Source: Myxococcales bacterium (GTDB taxonomy: Bacteria > Myxococcota_A > Polyangia > Haliangiales > Haliangiaceae). Taken from it: a stretch of DNA of 64,000 nucleotides. Below, one piece after another: positions 20,657 through 29,184 of this stretch. The first letter of the stretch is position 1. Every line of letters begins with the position of its first letter. Position numbers and translations under genes: made by a program. Below the pieces are notes generated by a model, which was not told the origin of the DNA, ran no database searches, and saw only the letters and a program-made list of their open reading frames with translations. The stretch spans positions 106,123 to 170,122 of the forward strand of contig CANKMW010000003.1 in NCBI GenBank assembly GCA_947483555.1, given 5' to 3'.

Positions 20657-21747
20657 GGTCGCGGGGTCACGCCTGGCGCCGGCAGTCCCAGATCGTCGAG
20701 CCAGCTGCGCAACGTGGGCCCGAGGTGGCGCGGCGCGGCATGGAGATCGGTGGGGCGGCGAGCCCCGCACAGCAGCATCGTGGTGCGGATCGAGTTGATC
20801 ACGCGGGCCAGGAGATCGCCGACCGCCTCGGAGCCACCGGCCCGCTGGGCGCGCAACACCGGCGCGGCCAGGCCGCCGGCGTGGGCGCCGAGCGCGAGGG
20901 CGCGCACCACGTCGAGCCCGCTGCGCAGGCCGCCCGAGGCGATGACGTCGACGCCGGCGGCGGCGGCGGCGACCGCGCTCACCGCCGTCGGCAGGCCCCA
21001 GTCCCACAGCTCGGTGCCGAGCTCGCGCGCCGCCGAGCCCTCGGCGGCGCGGCGGGCCTCGACCGCCACCCAGCTGGTGCCACCGGCGCCCGAGACGTCG
21101 ACGGTCTTGACGCCCACGTAGGCCAGCCGACGCACGGCTTGCAGCGACAGCCCACAGCCGGTCTCCTTGACGATGACCGGGCACGGCAACGCCTCGACCA
21201 TGCGCGCGATGGTGTCGGTGGCGCCGCGGAAGTCGCGGTCACCATGGTCCTGGATCATCTCCTGCGCCGGGTTGAGATGGATCGCCATGGCGTCGGCACC
21301 GATGCGCCTGGCCAGCTCGGCGACCTTGCCGGCGCCGAGCGTGCGCGCCTGCACGACGCCGAGGTTGCCGAACAGCACCAGGTCCGGCGCTGCTTCCTTG
21401 ACCTGGAAGGTGTCCTCGAGCTCCGGGTGCTCGGCCATCACGCGCTGCGATCCGACCCCCATCGCCACCCCGGCCTTGACGGCGGCGATCGCGAGGTCGC
21501 GGTTGATGATGCGCGCGCGCGGTGTGCCGCCGGTCATGCCGGTGATGACCAGCGGCGCCGCCAGGCGCTTGCCGCACAGCTCGATCGCGAGATCGATCTC
21601 CTCGACCGCGATCTCGGCCAGCGCCTGGTGGACGAGGTGGACGTCCTCGAGCAGCGTGGTGCGCTCGGCGAAGTCGGCGCCACCCGAGGCCGCGACCTCG
21701 ATGTGGTCGGCCTTGCGGCGGACGATGTCGCGACTGTCGTCGGGCAT
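20653..21747 (-). CDS. fni: isopentenyl-diphosphate delta-isomerase, type 2 (FMN-dependent)
   Basis: 364 residues. It interconverts IPP and DMAPP, which an organism using only the mevalonate route requires. Signatures: RRKADHIEV at the start, PLVITGMTGGT, GVAMGVGSQRVM, AIHLNPAQEMIQ with the active-site region, KETGCGLS, DVSGAGGTSW and the FMN phosphate-binding ASGGLRSG. First gene of the tightly coupled block that ends with hpnC; 43 bases separate it from the prenyltransferase gene upstream. Confidence 0.95.
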   Translation of the reverse strand: MPDDSRDIVRRKADHIEVAASGGADFAERTTLLEDVHLVHQALAEIAVEEIDLAIELCGKRLAAPLVITGMTGGTPRARIINRDLAIAAVKAGVAMGVGSQRVMAEHPELEDTFQVKEAAPDLVLFGNLGVVQARTLGAGKVAELARRIGADAMAIHLNPAQEMIQDHGDRDFRGATDTIARMVEALPCPVIVKETGCGLSLQAVRRLAYVGVKTVDVSGAGGTSWVAVEARRAAEGSAARELGTELWDWGLPTAVSAVAAAAAGVDVIASGGLRSGLDVVRALALGAHAGGLAAPVLRAQRAGGSEAVGDLLARVINSIRTTMLLCGARRPTDLHAAPRHLGPTLRSWLDDLGLPAPGVTPRP

Positions 21748-21790
21748 GATGGGGATGGCAGGGTTGTAGCAGGTTCTGCGTCGGGGTCGC

Positions 21791-22672
21791 TCAGTACACG
21801 ATCACCAGGATCACGGCGCCCCACGCGGCCAGGTTGAGGAGGAACACCACATCCCGCAGCATGGCGTCGGTCGGACTGTGTGCGGTCGGTCGTACCAGCG
21901 CCAGCCACGCGAATCGCACCAGCCCCAACCCGCAGAACGGCGCGCTCCACGGCAGGTCGCGGGTCCCGAAGAACGCGACCGTGTGGGCATCGACGGTGTA
22001 GGCAACGTAGGCGGCGGCGGTCGCCGCTCCGAGCACGAACATCCCGACCCGGACCCAGGTCAGCCGGTAGCCGGCCAGCGCCGCCCGCGTCGCCGTGGCG
22101 TCGCGTCCGTCACGCATCGCCAGCGCCAGCTCGTGCGCCCGCTTGCCGAGCGCCAGGTAGGTCGCCAGCAGGCCGGTGCACACCAGCAGCCAGCGCGACG
22201 GCGTCACCGCGATCGCGGCGCCGCCGGCGGCGACCCGGGCCATGAACCCCGACGAGATGAGCACGACGTCGAGGAAGGCGACGTGCTTGAGCTTGATGCT
22301 GTAGGCCAGGTTGATCGCCAGATAGCCACCCGCCCAGGCCGCGGTCTTCCACGACAGCAGCAGGCAGGCCGCCAGGGCCGCGATCGCCAACCCGGCGGCC
22401 AGCATCAGCGCCGCCCGTTCGCCGAGCTGGCCGGCGGCGATCGGCCGCCGCCGCTTGGTCGGGTGGGCGCGGTCGGACTCGACATCGAGCACGTCGTTGA
22501 TGGCGTAGACCGCGCCCGACAGGGCGCAGAACGCCGCCACCGCCAGCCCGGTGCGCCACAGGTAGCCGCCGTCGACCAGGTGCTTGGCGAACACCAGCGG
22601 CGCGGCGACGAACAGATTCTTCACCCACTGATGTGGGCGGAGCGTCAGCAGGACCGCGCGGGCGCTGGCCAT
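21791..22672 (-). CDS. UbiA-family prenyltransferase
   Basis: A 293-residue membrane protein with about eight hydrophobic spans. The catalytic Asp-rich motif NDVLDVESDRAHPTKRRRP near residue 65-83 is that of UbiA enzymes, and the start LRPHQWVKNLFVAAPLVF is close to decaprenyl-phosphate phosphoribosyltransferase-like members. The second Asp motif is weakly represented (SIKLKHVAFLDVVLI). It transfers a prenyl chain or a sugar to or from a prenyl phosphate; the acceptor cannot be told from sequence. It is co-oriented with and directly upstream of the isoprenoid operon, consistent with sharing the isoprenoid supply. Confidence 0.8.
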   Translation of the reverse strand: MASARAVLLTLRPHQWVKNLFVAAPLVFAKHLVDGGYLWRTGLAVAAFCALSGAVYAINDVLDVESDRAHPTKRRRPIAAGQLGERAALMLAAGLAIAALAACLLLSWKTAAWAGGYLAINLAYSIKLKHVAFLDVVLISSGFMARVAAGGAAIAVTPSRWLLVCTGLLATYLALGKRAHELALAMRDGRDATATRAALAGYRLTWVRVGMFVLGAATAAAYVAYTVDAHTVAFFGTRDLPWSAPFCGLGLVRFAWLALVRPTAHSPTDAMLRDVVFLLNLAAWGAVILVIVY

Positions 22673-22706
22673 CGCGGGCGCTTCATACCATCCGGATCGC
22701 GGTGGA

Positions 22707-24677
22707 TCAGCCGCCGGAGCCGGTCGCCGATCCGGATCCCGTGCCGGCGCCCGCGGCGCCCGCGTCTGGCGCCGCCGCTGGCGTCGGCGCTGCATCGACC
22801 TCGTCGTCCTCGCCCAGGGCCTCGAAGCCACCGGCCTCGGGGTCCTTCACCTCGGGCTCGTCGCTCGGCGCGTCGTCGTCGTCGTCCTCGCCCAGGGCCT
22901 CGAAGCCACCGGCTTCCGGATCGGCGTCGTCGGGTTTGGGGTCGGCGTCGTCCTCGCCCGCGGCCTCGAAGCCGCCGTCACCGAGGTCGTCGTCACCCTC
23001 GCCTTCGAAGCCACCGTCACCGTCACCGTCGCCGTCGCCGTCCACGACCGGCGCCGGCCAGCCCTCGGCCGCCTTCTTCGCCAGCCCCTTGAGGCCCTCC
23101 TCCGGCTTGAAGTTCATCTCGAACCAGCTGGCGATCTTGTCCTGCTCGCAGCTCTTGGCTTCGGCGGCGTCCTCGTCGGCGCGGCAGTCGGTCACGTCGG
23201 TGAACAGGGTCAGGCAGTCGTCGCGATCGTTGTCGCTCGCGATCGTCAAGCACTCCTCTTGCTTCATCAGCTTGCGGTTGGGGAGCTTGATCTCCTTGAT
23301 GTTGATCGACGCCTGCTGCGCCGATTTCACGGTCAAGACCAGGTTGTCGATGGTGCCGCGCGGCCTGGGGTCCGGCACCACGGTGATGGCCGGGACGTAG
23401 GTGACGACCAGCAGCGAGGCCAGCACGACCAGCATGAAGGGCAGCGTGGCGACCGTGACCTCGAGCAACGGCTTGCGGAACTTGAAGCTCGAGATGAACA
23501 GGTTGAGGCCGATCGGCGGGTGCAGGTAACCGATCTCGAGGTTGAGCAGGAAGATGACGCCGAGATGGTACGGACTGATGTCGTACTCGAAGGCCACCGG
23601 CGCGATCAGCGGCACGACGATCAAGATCGCCGAGAAGATGTCCATCACCATGCCGGCCAGCAGCAGGAGCACGTTGAGCGCCAGCAGGAACATCCAGCGC
23701 TCGTGGATGTGGGCGGTGGTCCAGTCGACCAGGGCCTTGGGGACGCCGGCGGTGACCAGGTAGTTGGTCACCGCGGTCGCCGAATAGATGATGATGAAGA
23801 TCGCGCCGATGAGCGCCATCGACTCGCGCGTGATCGCCCACAGCATCTTGGGCTTGAGGTCGCGGTAGATGCCCATCTCGACGATCAGCAGGTAGAGCAC
23901 CGTCAGCGACGCGATCTGCGAGATGTCGCCGACCCCGAGCGCGATCCCGGCCAGGATCAGGAACGGCAGCAGGATCACCGGCAGGGCGCCGGGCAAGGTC
24001 CTGGCCACCGTGGCCGGGTCGAACTTCTGGCGCGGCACCTTCTTGATGATCGCGATGAAGATCACCAGGGCCGACAGCATCGCGACCAGCAGCATGCCGG
24101 GGACGATGCCGGCGAACAGGAAGCGCTCGGTCTCCCACTCCCACTGCCAGTGCTCCGGCTTGGGCTGGATGCGCTGCAGGCCATAGATGGTGCCGAACAG
24201 GATGATGGGCAAGGCGGGCGGGAACAGCAGGCCCACCGAGCCGGTGCCGGTGACCAGGCCGAGCGAGAACCGCTCCGGGTAGCGTTGCTTGATCAAGGCC
24301 GGCATCAGCAGGCCGCCGAGCGCCACGATGGTGACGCCCGAGGCGCCGGTGAAGGTGGTGTAGACCGAGCAGGCCAGGATGGTGACGATGCCGAGGCCAC
24401 CCGGGACCCAGCCGAGCGCGGCGTTGGCAAACGCGACCAGGCGGTCGGCGGTCTTCGACGCCGCCATGATGTAGCCGGCGTAGATGAAGAGCGGGATGCT
24501 CGAGAAGATGGTCGCCTTGTCACCGGTGCCAAGGCTGTAGAACTCGTAGACGAAGCCGCTGAAGTCGGCATCGAAGCCGCGCGGGCTGGCCAGACCGCCG
24601 AGCGCGCTGATGAACAACATGACGGCGAACAGCGGCGAGCCGATGACGAAGAACGCGGCGAGCAGGATGATCAGCAT
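22707..24677 (-). CDS. TRAP transporter large permease (DctM/TatM type) with acidic repeat tail
   Basis: 656 residues. The first 440 or so form the multi-span large permease of TRAP transporters, with GYIMAASKTADRLVAF, the substrate-pathway loops TGASGVTIVALGGLLMPAL and VGLLFPPALPIILFG, and NLEIGYLHPPIGLNLFISS near the end. It carries solute with Na+ or H+ across the inner membrane. It then continues about 200 residues beyond the family: a Cys-containing segment (ECLTIAS, DDCLTLF, CRADED) and a very acidic C-terminus with four units of GGFExxGEDD type, ending in Gly/Ser. Translation starts 2 bases after the small-permease stop. Confidence 0.9.
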   Translation of the reverse strand: MLIILLAAFFVIGSPLFAVMLFISALGGLASPRGFDADFSGFVYEFYSLGTGDKATIFSSIPLFIYAGYIMAASKTADRLVAFANAALGWVPGGLGIVTILACSVYTTFTGASGVTIVALGGLLMPALIKQRYPERFSLGLVTGTGSVGLLFPPALPIILFGTIYGLQRIQPKPEHWQWEWETERFLFAGIVPGMLLVAMLSALVIFIAIIKKVPRQKFDPATVARTLPGALPVILLPFLILAGIALGVGDISQIASLTVLYLLIVEMGIYRDLKPKMLWAITRESMALIGAIFIIIYSATAVTNYLVTAGVPKALVDWTTAHIHERWMFLLALNVLLLLAGMVMDIFSAILIVVPLIAPVAFEYDISPYHLGVIFLLNLEIGYLHPPIGLNLFISSFKFRKPLLEVTVATLPFMLVVLASLLVVTYVPAITVVPDPRPRGTIDNLVLTVKSAQQASINIKEIKLPNRKLMKQEECLTIASDNDRDDCLTLFTDVTDCRADEDAAEAKSCEQDKIASWFEMNFKPEEGLKGLAKKAAEGWPAPVVDGDGDGDGDGGFEGEGDDDLGDGGFEAAGEDDADPKPDDADPEAGGFEALGEDDDDDAPSDEPEVKDPEAGGFEALGEDDEVDAAPTPAAAPDAGAAGAGTGSGSATGSGG

Positions 24678-24679
24678 GG

Positions 24680-25267
24680 TCAGCCCGCCATTTCGGGTGC
24701 CGGCGCGACCTTGCCGCGGCGGAGGAAGTCGATCTCGACGATGAGGTGGCAGACGACGTGGATGCCGATCAGCACCGCCGCGGCCGGGATGAACCAGCCG
24801 ATGACCGAGGTCGGGATCAGCTGCTCCTCGGGCTTCTCCTTGGCCAGCACCCCCTGCACCAGCTTGCCGCCGTAGTAGAGCAGCCCGGCGGCGAACAGCG
24901 TCGCCAGGTTGGTGAACACCCGCACCACCGCCTTGACCCGCGCCGAGAACAGCGCCGAGACCAGGTCGAGGCCGAAGTTGCGCTGGCTCTGGGAGGCGTA
25001 GGCGGCACCGAACATGCCGATCGCAAACGCCGAGATGCGGGTCAGCTGGATCGACCACAGCGGCCGCTCGTTGAACACGTTCTCGGCCAGGGTCCGGTAC
25101 AGCCCGGTCAGCACCAGGATGGCGAACACGGCCGCCAGCAGCACGCGCTCGCCCTCGCCGAGGGCGTCGTCGAAGCGGGTCACGATCGCCGACAGCTTGC
25201 TGTGCTCGGGATCGTGACCGCCGCGGACGACTCGGGCGGGCGCGAGTTCAGGTTCCTCTGTGCTCAC
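24680..25267 (-). CDS. TRAP transporter small permease (DctQ type)
   Basis: 195 residues if started at the GTG giving STEEPELAPARVV; a longer frame upstream overlaps the intergenic repeat and is unlikely. There are four hydrophobic spans, the DctQ pattern: VLLAAVFAILVLTGLYRTL, SAFAIGMFGAAYAS with SQRNFGLD after it, FTNLATLFAAGLLYYGG and GWFIPAAAVLIGIHVVCHL. It pairs with the large permease downstream. A 172-base gap holding a palindromic repeat separates it from the binding-protein gene. Confidence 0.85.
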   Translation of the reverse strand: MSTEEPELAPARVVRGGHDPEHSKLSAIVTRFDDALGEGERVLLAAVFAILVLTGLYRTLAENVFNERPLWSIQLTRISAFAIGMFGAAYASQSQRNFGLDLVSALFSARVKAVVRVFTNLATLFAAGLLYYGGKLVQGVLAKEKPEEQLIPTSVIGWFIPAAAVLIGIHVVCHLIVEIDFLRRGKVAPAPEMAG

Positions 25268-25344
25268 GCCCGGATCGTACGGGAACGCCCATCGCGGCTG
25301 GCGCGCCACGGGCCGAAAACGACCAGGCCCGCCAGCGCGGCGGG

Positions 25345-25400
25345 CCCACCGATGGCTTCGGGGCCCGGCTCCGCGCTGACGCGCACGCGTCAGGCGGTGG
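25345..25400 (+). repeat. 56-bp palindromic dispersed repeat, copy A
   Basis: The element contains GGGGCCCGGCTCCGCG followed by a hairpin core CTGACGCG-CA-CGCGTCAG and then GCGGTGG. The same 56 bases, with four mismatches, occur in opposite orientation at 34873-34928. Here it lies between the small-permease gene and the binding-protein gene of the TRAP operon. The hairpin could affect mRNA processing between the two cistrons (inference). It resembles REP-type elements in size and structure. Confidence 0.7.
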
Positions 25401-25439
25401 CCCGGTTGCTTGCCCCAGCGCGGCCCGCGGAGCCCCAGA

Positions 25440-26489
25440 TCAGGGCTTGATCGGGTTCTTGGCGCGGAACTCGTCGCGGTGCTTGATCACCATCTCGAGC
25501 TCGGCCTTGGTGAACAGCTTGCCCGTGAGGTCAGACCACACCTGCTTGGCCGCCGCATCGAAGGCGGCGATCATCTCGGGCGGGGTCTGGGTGACCTTGA
25601 TGCCCTTGCGCTGCATCGTCTTGCTGGCCGACTCGTTGTCCTTGCGGATCTGCTTGCGCAGCACCTTTTGCATGCCCTTGGTGATCTTCTGCACCTTGAT
25701 CACGTCGTCGGCGGACACCTTGCTGTAGACGTCCTTCTTGAGCACGGTGGCGCCGATCGCGAAGCTCATCGGCATCGACGTGATGAACTTGACCTTGGTG
25801 TTCCACTGCAGCGCCACCGCGGCCAGCGGTGAGCCGTAGCACGCGTTGATGCGGCCGGTCGTCAGCGCCGGCTCGACCTCGGGCACACCCAGCGGCACGC
25901 CCGAGACCTTGAGCACCTTGTACATCGCGCGCACCAGCCCGTCGTCGCCCCACATCCACACCTTCTGGGCCCTGAGGTCGGCGATCGACTTCACCTCGTT
26001 CTTCGACAGGAAGTAGATCCAGCCGACGTCGCCACGGTCGCCAAGCTTGTAGCCCTTGTCCTCGAACTTCTTGACGAAGTACGGCCACATCTTGTCGGCG
26101 ACGTAGTCGAGCTCCTGGACGGTCGTGAACATGCGCGGCAGCTCGAGCACCCGGATGCTCTCGTCGATCATCGCCAGGCCGACCGAGGTCACCGCGGCGC
26201 CGTCGAGCTGGCCGAGGTTCATCTTGCGGACCACGTCGCGCTCGTCGCCCTGGACGCCGCCGGCGTAGTACTTGATCTTGACCCGACCTTCGGTCTTGAT
26301 GTCGATCTCGGCGGCGCCCTTGCCGAGCACCTTCATCCACGAGCTCCCGTCGGGCGCCAGGGTGGCGAGGCGGACCTCGACGTTGTCGGCGGCGGCGGTG
26401 CCGGCGGCGGCCGCCACCAGGGCGGTGGCGGTCAAGCCCAGCCAGCGAGGACGTCGGGGACCCGTGAAACCAGGCGATCGGTTCAGCAT
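25440..26489 (-). CDS. TRAP transporter solute-binding protein (DctP/TatP type)
   Basis: 349 residues with a signal peptide (LGLTATALVAAAAGTAAA). The mature start VEVRLATLAPDGSSWMKVL is typical of the DctP family; the rest shows KYYAGGVQGDERDVVRKMNLGQLDG, FLSKNEVKSIADLRAQKVW and YGSPLAAVALQWNTKVKFI. It is the periplasmic receptor delivering solute to the permease pair. The ligand is unknown. The start shares one base with the stop of the TatT gene (TGATG), so the two are co-translated. In TPR-protein-associated TRAP systems the binding protein docks onto TatT. Confidence 0.9.
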   Translation of the reverse strand: MLNRSPGFTGPRRPRWLGLTATALVAAAAGTAAADNVEVRLATLAPDGSSWMKVLGKGAAEIDIKTEGRVKIKYYAGGVQGDERDVVRKMNLGQLDGAAVTSVGLAMIDESIRVLELPRMFTTVQELDYVADKMWPYFVKKFEDKGYKLGDRGDVGWIYFLSKNEVKSIADLRAQKVWMWGDDGLVRAMYKVLKVSGVPLGVPEVEPALTTGRINACYGSPLAAVALQWNTKVKFITSMPMSFAIGATVLKKDVYSKVSADDVIKVQKITKGMQKVLRKQIRKDNESASKTMQRKGIKVTQTPPEMIAAFDAAAKQVWSDLTGKLFTKAELEMVIKHRDEFRAKNPIKP

Positions 26490-27460
26490 CAGAAGAGCTC
26501 CTTCTCCAGCTTGAGGTAGCGGCGCGCCCGGCGGTGGGCGATCTCGTTGGCCAGGCGCTGCTCCGGCCAGATCGACGGATCGGTCTGCAGAACCTTCAAC
26601 AGGTTGTCGCGGAACAGCTTCCGATTCTGGGTCGCGACGCCGACCCGGCGCGCGTAGTGCACCCGGGCGAGCAGGAAGCGGTCGTCGGTGAGCTTGAGGG
26701 CCATGAGGAAGTGCTCCTCGGCCTTCTTGGGGTCGCCGCCGAGCGCCGGGCTGACCGCGGTGTGGACCAGGCCGAGCGCGAGGTGGGGCATGGCGGCCAG
26801 GACCGGATCGCGCTGCGGGTGCTTGGTGTCGATCTCGGCGACCTTGAACAGCATCGCCTTGGCGATGCCGGCGTAGCCGACCATCTCCATGTTGTCCTTG
26901 TTCTGATTGATCGTGGAACCCAGCGCCAGGGCCGCCCACAGCAGCGGCGTGCGCTGGCCGGGGCCGGCGGTGGCGATGCGCGCCGCCGCGCGCTCGAACG
27001 AACCTTCGCCGTCGGCGAACAGGTCCTCCTGCCACTTTCCACCCAGGCTCTTGAGCGCGTAGCCCATGCAGCGGGTGAACATCTTGGTGGCCCGCGTCGA
27101 GTGGTACTGGGCGGCCTCGAAGTCCTTGCGGATCATCGCCTCCTCCCACTCGTCCTCGACGAAGCCGATGCCGTACTGGCAGTAGCCCTCGGTGAGGATG
27201 CCGATCAGCGTCTTGTTGCCGGGGTTGACGACCCAGAACGCCTCGACGGTCTTGAGCGACGCCGGGATGGCGCGGGCCGCCATCTCGTAGTCCGACTCCA
27301 TCTTCAACGACGGCTGGCCGCGGACCAGCACCTTGGCGGTCGTGTTGACCGTGAACTGGCCCATGTCGCAACCGGCAAGACCACCGGCAACGCCACCGAT
27401 GAGCAAGGAAGCGGCGATCAGGCCGGGCCCGAAAGCACGAAAAGGGATCGACAGGCGCAT
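26489..27460 (-). CDS. TatT-family TPR lipoprotein of a TRAP transporter
   Basis: 323 residues with a lipoprotein signal ending at Cys31. The protein is helical and matches the TatT component of TPR-protein-associated TRAP systems (first described in Treponema): MESDYEMAARAIPASLKTVE, a central region with FERAAARIATAGPGQRTPLLWAALALG, and KKAEEHFLMALKLTDDRFLLARVHYARR. TatT trimers form pores that bind the substrate-binding protein, probably handing hydrophobic ligands to it. First gene of the operon TatT-TatP-Q-M. Confidence 0.8.
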   Translation of the reverse strand: MRLSIPFRAFGPGLIAASLLIGGVAGGLAGCDMGQFTVNTTAKVLVRGQPSLKMESDYEMAARAIPASLKTVEAFWVVNPGNKTLIGILTEGYCQYGIGFVEDEWEEAMIRKDFEAAQYHSTRATKMFTRCMGYALKSLGGKWQEDLFADGEGSFERAAARIATAGPGQRTPLLWAALALGSTINQNKDNMEMVGYAGIAKAMLFKVAEIDTKHPQRDPVLAAMPHLALGLVHTAVSPALGGDPKKAEEHFLMALKLTDDRFLLARVHYARRVGVATQNRKLFRDNLLKVLQTDPSIWPEQRLANEIAHRRARRYLKLEKELF

Positions 27461-27533
27461 CGGTCAGGTCCTCTGCAAAGACGATGGTGGGTCGCGCCCG
27501 ATTCAGGTCTCCGGTCGGGCGTACGACCACGCG

Positions 27534-27562
27534 AGGCTAAGTGAGCGAAAGCCGAGAGTCAA
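27534..27562 (-). promoter_or_regulatory. possible promoter of the TRAP operon
   Basis: In the 128-base divergent spacer the minus strand reads TTGACT, 17 bases, then TAGCCT, about 75 bases upstream of the TatT start. The -35 match is good and the -10 match weak. This is a guess from spacing and from the lower GC of the spacer; nothing else resembling an operator was seen. Confidence 0.25.
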
Positions 27563-27588
27563 TCGACTGCTCTGTTACACTTGGGCTC

Positions 27589-29184
27589 ATGCGGACCGCG
27601 CTCGTGGTGGGGCTGGTCGCCCTGGGAGCGGCGTGCGACGTCGATCGCCTCGGGCTGAGCCACCGACGCAACGAGAGCGGGCGCCCGCACTCGGTGGTCG
27701 TCGGGCGTCCGTCCGATGCCATCTCGCTCGATCCGGCGCGGCCGACCGACAACGAGTCTGCCGAGGTCGTGGCCCAGGTCTTCGAGACCCTGGTCCGCTA
27801 CCACCCGGGTACCACCAACGTCGAGCCCGCGCTGGCGGTCAGCTGGGAGACCGACGACAGCGGCGCGGTGTGGACCTTCCACCTCCGCGACGGGGTCCGC
27901 TTTCACGACGGCAGCCGCTTCGACGCCGACGCGGTGGTGTTCAGCTTCGAGCGCCAGCGCGACCCGGCCCACCCCTACCACACCGGCCGCTTCAACTACT
28001 GGGAGAACGCGTTCCGCAACATCTTGCGGGTCGAGAAGCTCGACCCGCTGACGGTGCGGTTCTACATCGCGACCCGCTACGCGCCGTTGCTGGCCAACAT
28101 GACGATGTTCCCGGTCTCGATCGTCTCGCCGGCCGCGGTGGCGCGCTGGGGGGACGGCTTCGCCGAGCACCCGGTCGGCACCGGCCCGTTCATGGTCGAG
28201 CGCTGGGATCGTGGTGAGCGCATCGTCCTCGGCCGCTTCGCTGGCTACTGGGGACCGCCGGCGTCGCTCGAGCGCCTGGTGTTCGAGGTCGTGCCCGACG
28301 CGCGCCAGCGGCTGATCGATCTGGAGAGCGGCGCCATCGATCTGGCGGTCGCCATCCTGCCCGAGGAGCTGCAGTTCGTCGATCTGCATCCCGGCCTGAC
28401 CCTGTACCGGCCGCCGACCAACAACGTCACGTACCTGGCGATGAACTGCCTCAAGCCACCGTTCGACGACGTGCGCGTGCGGCGCGCCGTCAACCTCGCC
28501 ATCAACAAGTCGCCGATCGTGCGCCTCGCCTACCAGGGCCTGGCGATCCCGGCCGACGGCCCGCTGCCTCCGACGCAGTGGGGTCACCTCGCCGGCCCGA
28601 GCGCCAGCCGCTACGCGCCCGACGCCGCGCGCGCGTTGCTCGCCGAGGCGGTCGCCGATGGGCGCCTCGCGCTCGATCGGACCTACACGCTGTACGTGCC
28701 GTCGACGCCGCGGCCCTATCTGCCCAACCCCGAGCGGGTGGCGCGGGTGATCCAGACCAACCTGTCGGCGGTCGGCATCCGCACCAAGACGGTGATGCAG
28801 CCGTTCGAGGCCCACAATGCGGACACCGAGCACGGCCGCCACGATCTGGCGCTGGCCGGCTGGGTCGGCGACAACGGCGATCCCGACAACTACCTCTATC
28901 TGCTGTTCGACAAGGACAACACGGTGCCCGGGCTGGCGCGCAACATCGCATTCTACCGCGACGACACGGTGTCGAAGCTGTTGCGAGCCGCCCAGACCGT
29001 CGAGGATCGCGGCGCGCGCGAGGCGCTCTACGCCGACGTGCAGCGGCGGCTCGCCGCCGACGCGCCGTGGGTGCCGCTGGCCCACTCGCAGGTCGCCATC
29101 GCCGCCACCGACGACCTCGACGGCATCGTCGTCAACGCATCTGGCCACGTGGTCTACACCGGGCTGGTCCGGGTGGCGCGGTGA
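27589..29184 (+). CDS. peptide-type ABC solute-binding lipoprotein (family 5, DppA/OppA-like)
   Basis: 531 residues starting MRTALVVGLVALGAAC, with the lipobox Cys at 16. Family 5 signatures are LDPARPTDNESAEVVAQVFE, VWTFHLRDGVRFHDGSRFDADAVVFSF, HPVGTGPFMVERWDRGERIVL, DVRVRRAVNLAINK and the C-terminal WVGDNGDPDNYL. Members bind oligopeptides or nickel chelates. No ABC permease or ATPase is nearby; instead the stop overlaps the sensor kinase gene (GTGA). It may therefore feed a signal to the kinase rather than to a transporter. An in-frame GTG at 27541 exists but would spoil the signal peptide. Confidence 0.88.
   Translation: MRTALVVGLVALGAACDVDRLGLSHRRNESGRPHSVVVGRPSDAISLDPARPTDNESAEVVAQVFETLVRYHPGTTNVEPALAVSWETDDSGAVWTFHLRDGVRFHDGSRFDADAVVFSFERQRDPAHPYHTGRFNYWENAFRNILRVEKLDPLTVRFYIATRYAPLLANMTMFPVSIVSPAAVARWGDGFAEHPVGTGPFMVERWDRGERIVLGRFAGYWGPPASLERLVFEVVPDARQRLIDLESGAIDLAVAILPEELQFVDLHPGLTLYRPPTNNVTYLAMNCLKPPFDDVRVRRAVNLAINKSPIVRLAYQGLAIPADGPLPPTQWGHLAGPSASRYAPDAARALLAEAVADGRLALDRTYTLYVPSTPRPYLPNPERVARVIQTNLSAVGIRTKTVMQPFEAHNADTEHGRHDLALAGWVGDNGDPDNYLYLLFDKDNTVPGLARNIAFYRDDTVSKLLRAAQTVEDRGAREALYADVQRRLAADAPWVPLAHSQVAIAATDDLDGIVVNASGHVVYTGLVRVAR

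Noticed and set aside
22795..23050. Simple tandem repeat array or CRISPR-like locus
   Set aside because: The repeated bases are in frame and encode acidic GGFE units of the TRAP permease tail; spacing is irregular and there are no cas genes.
25268..25439. Rho-independent terminator inside the TRAP operon
   Set aside because: A strong hairpin exists in the 56-bp repeat, but there is no T-run on either side, and an equivalent copy lies within coding sequence.
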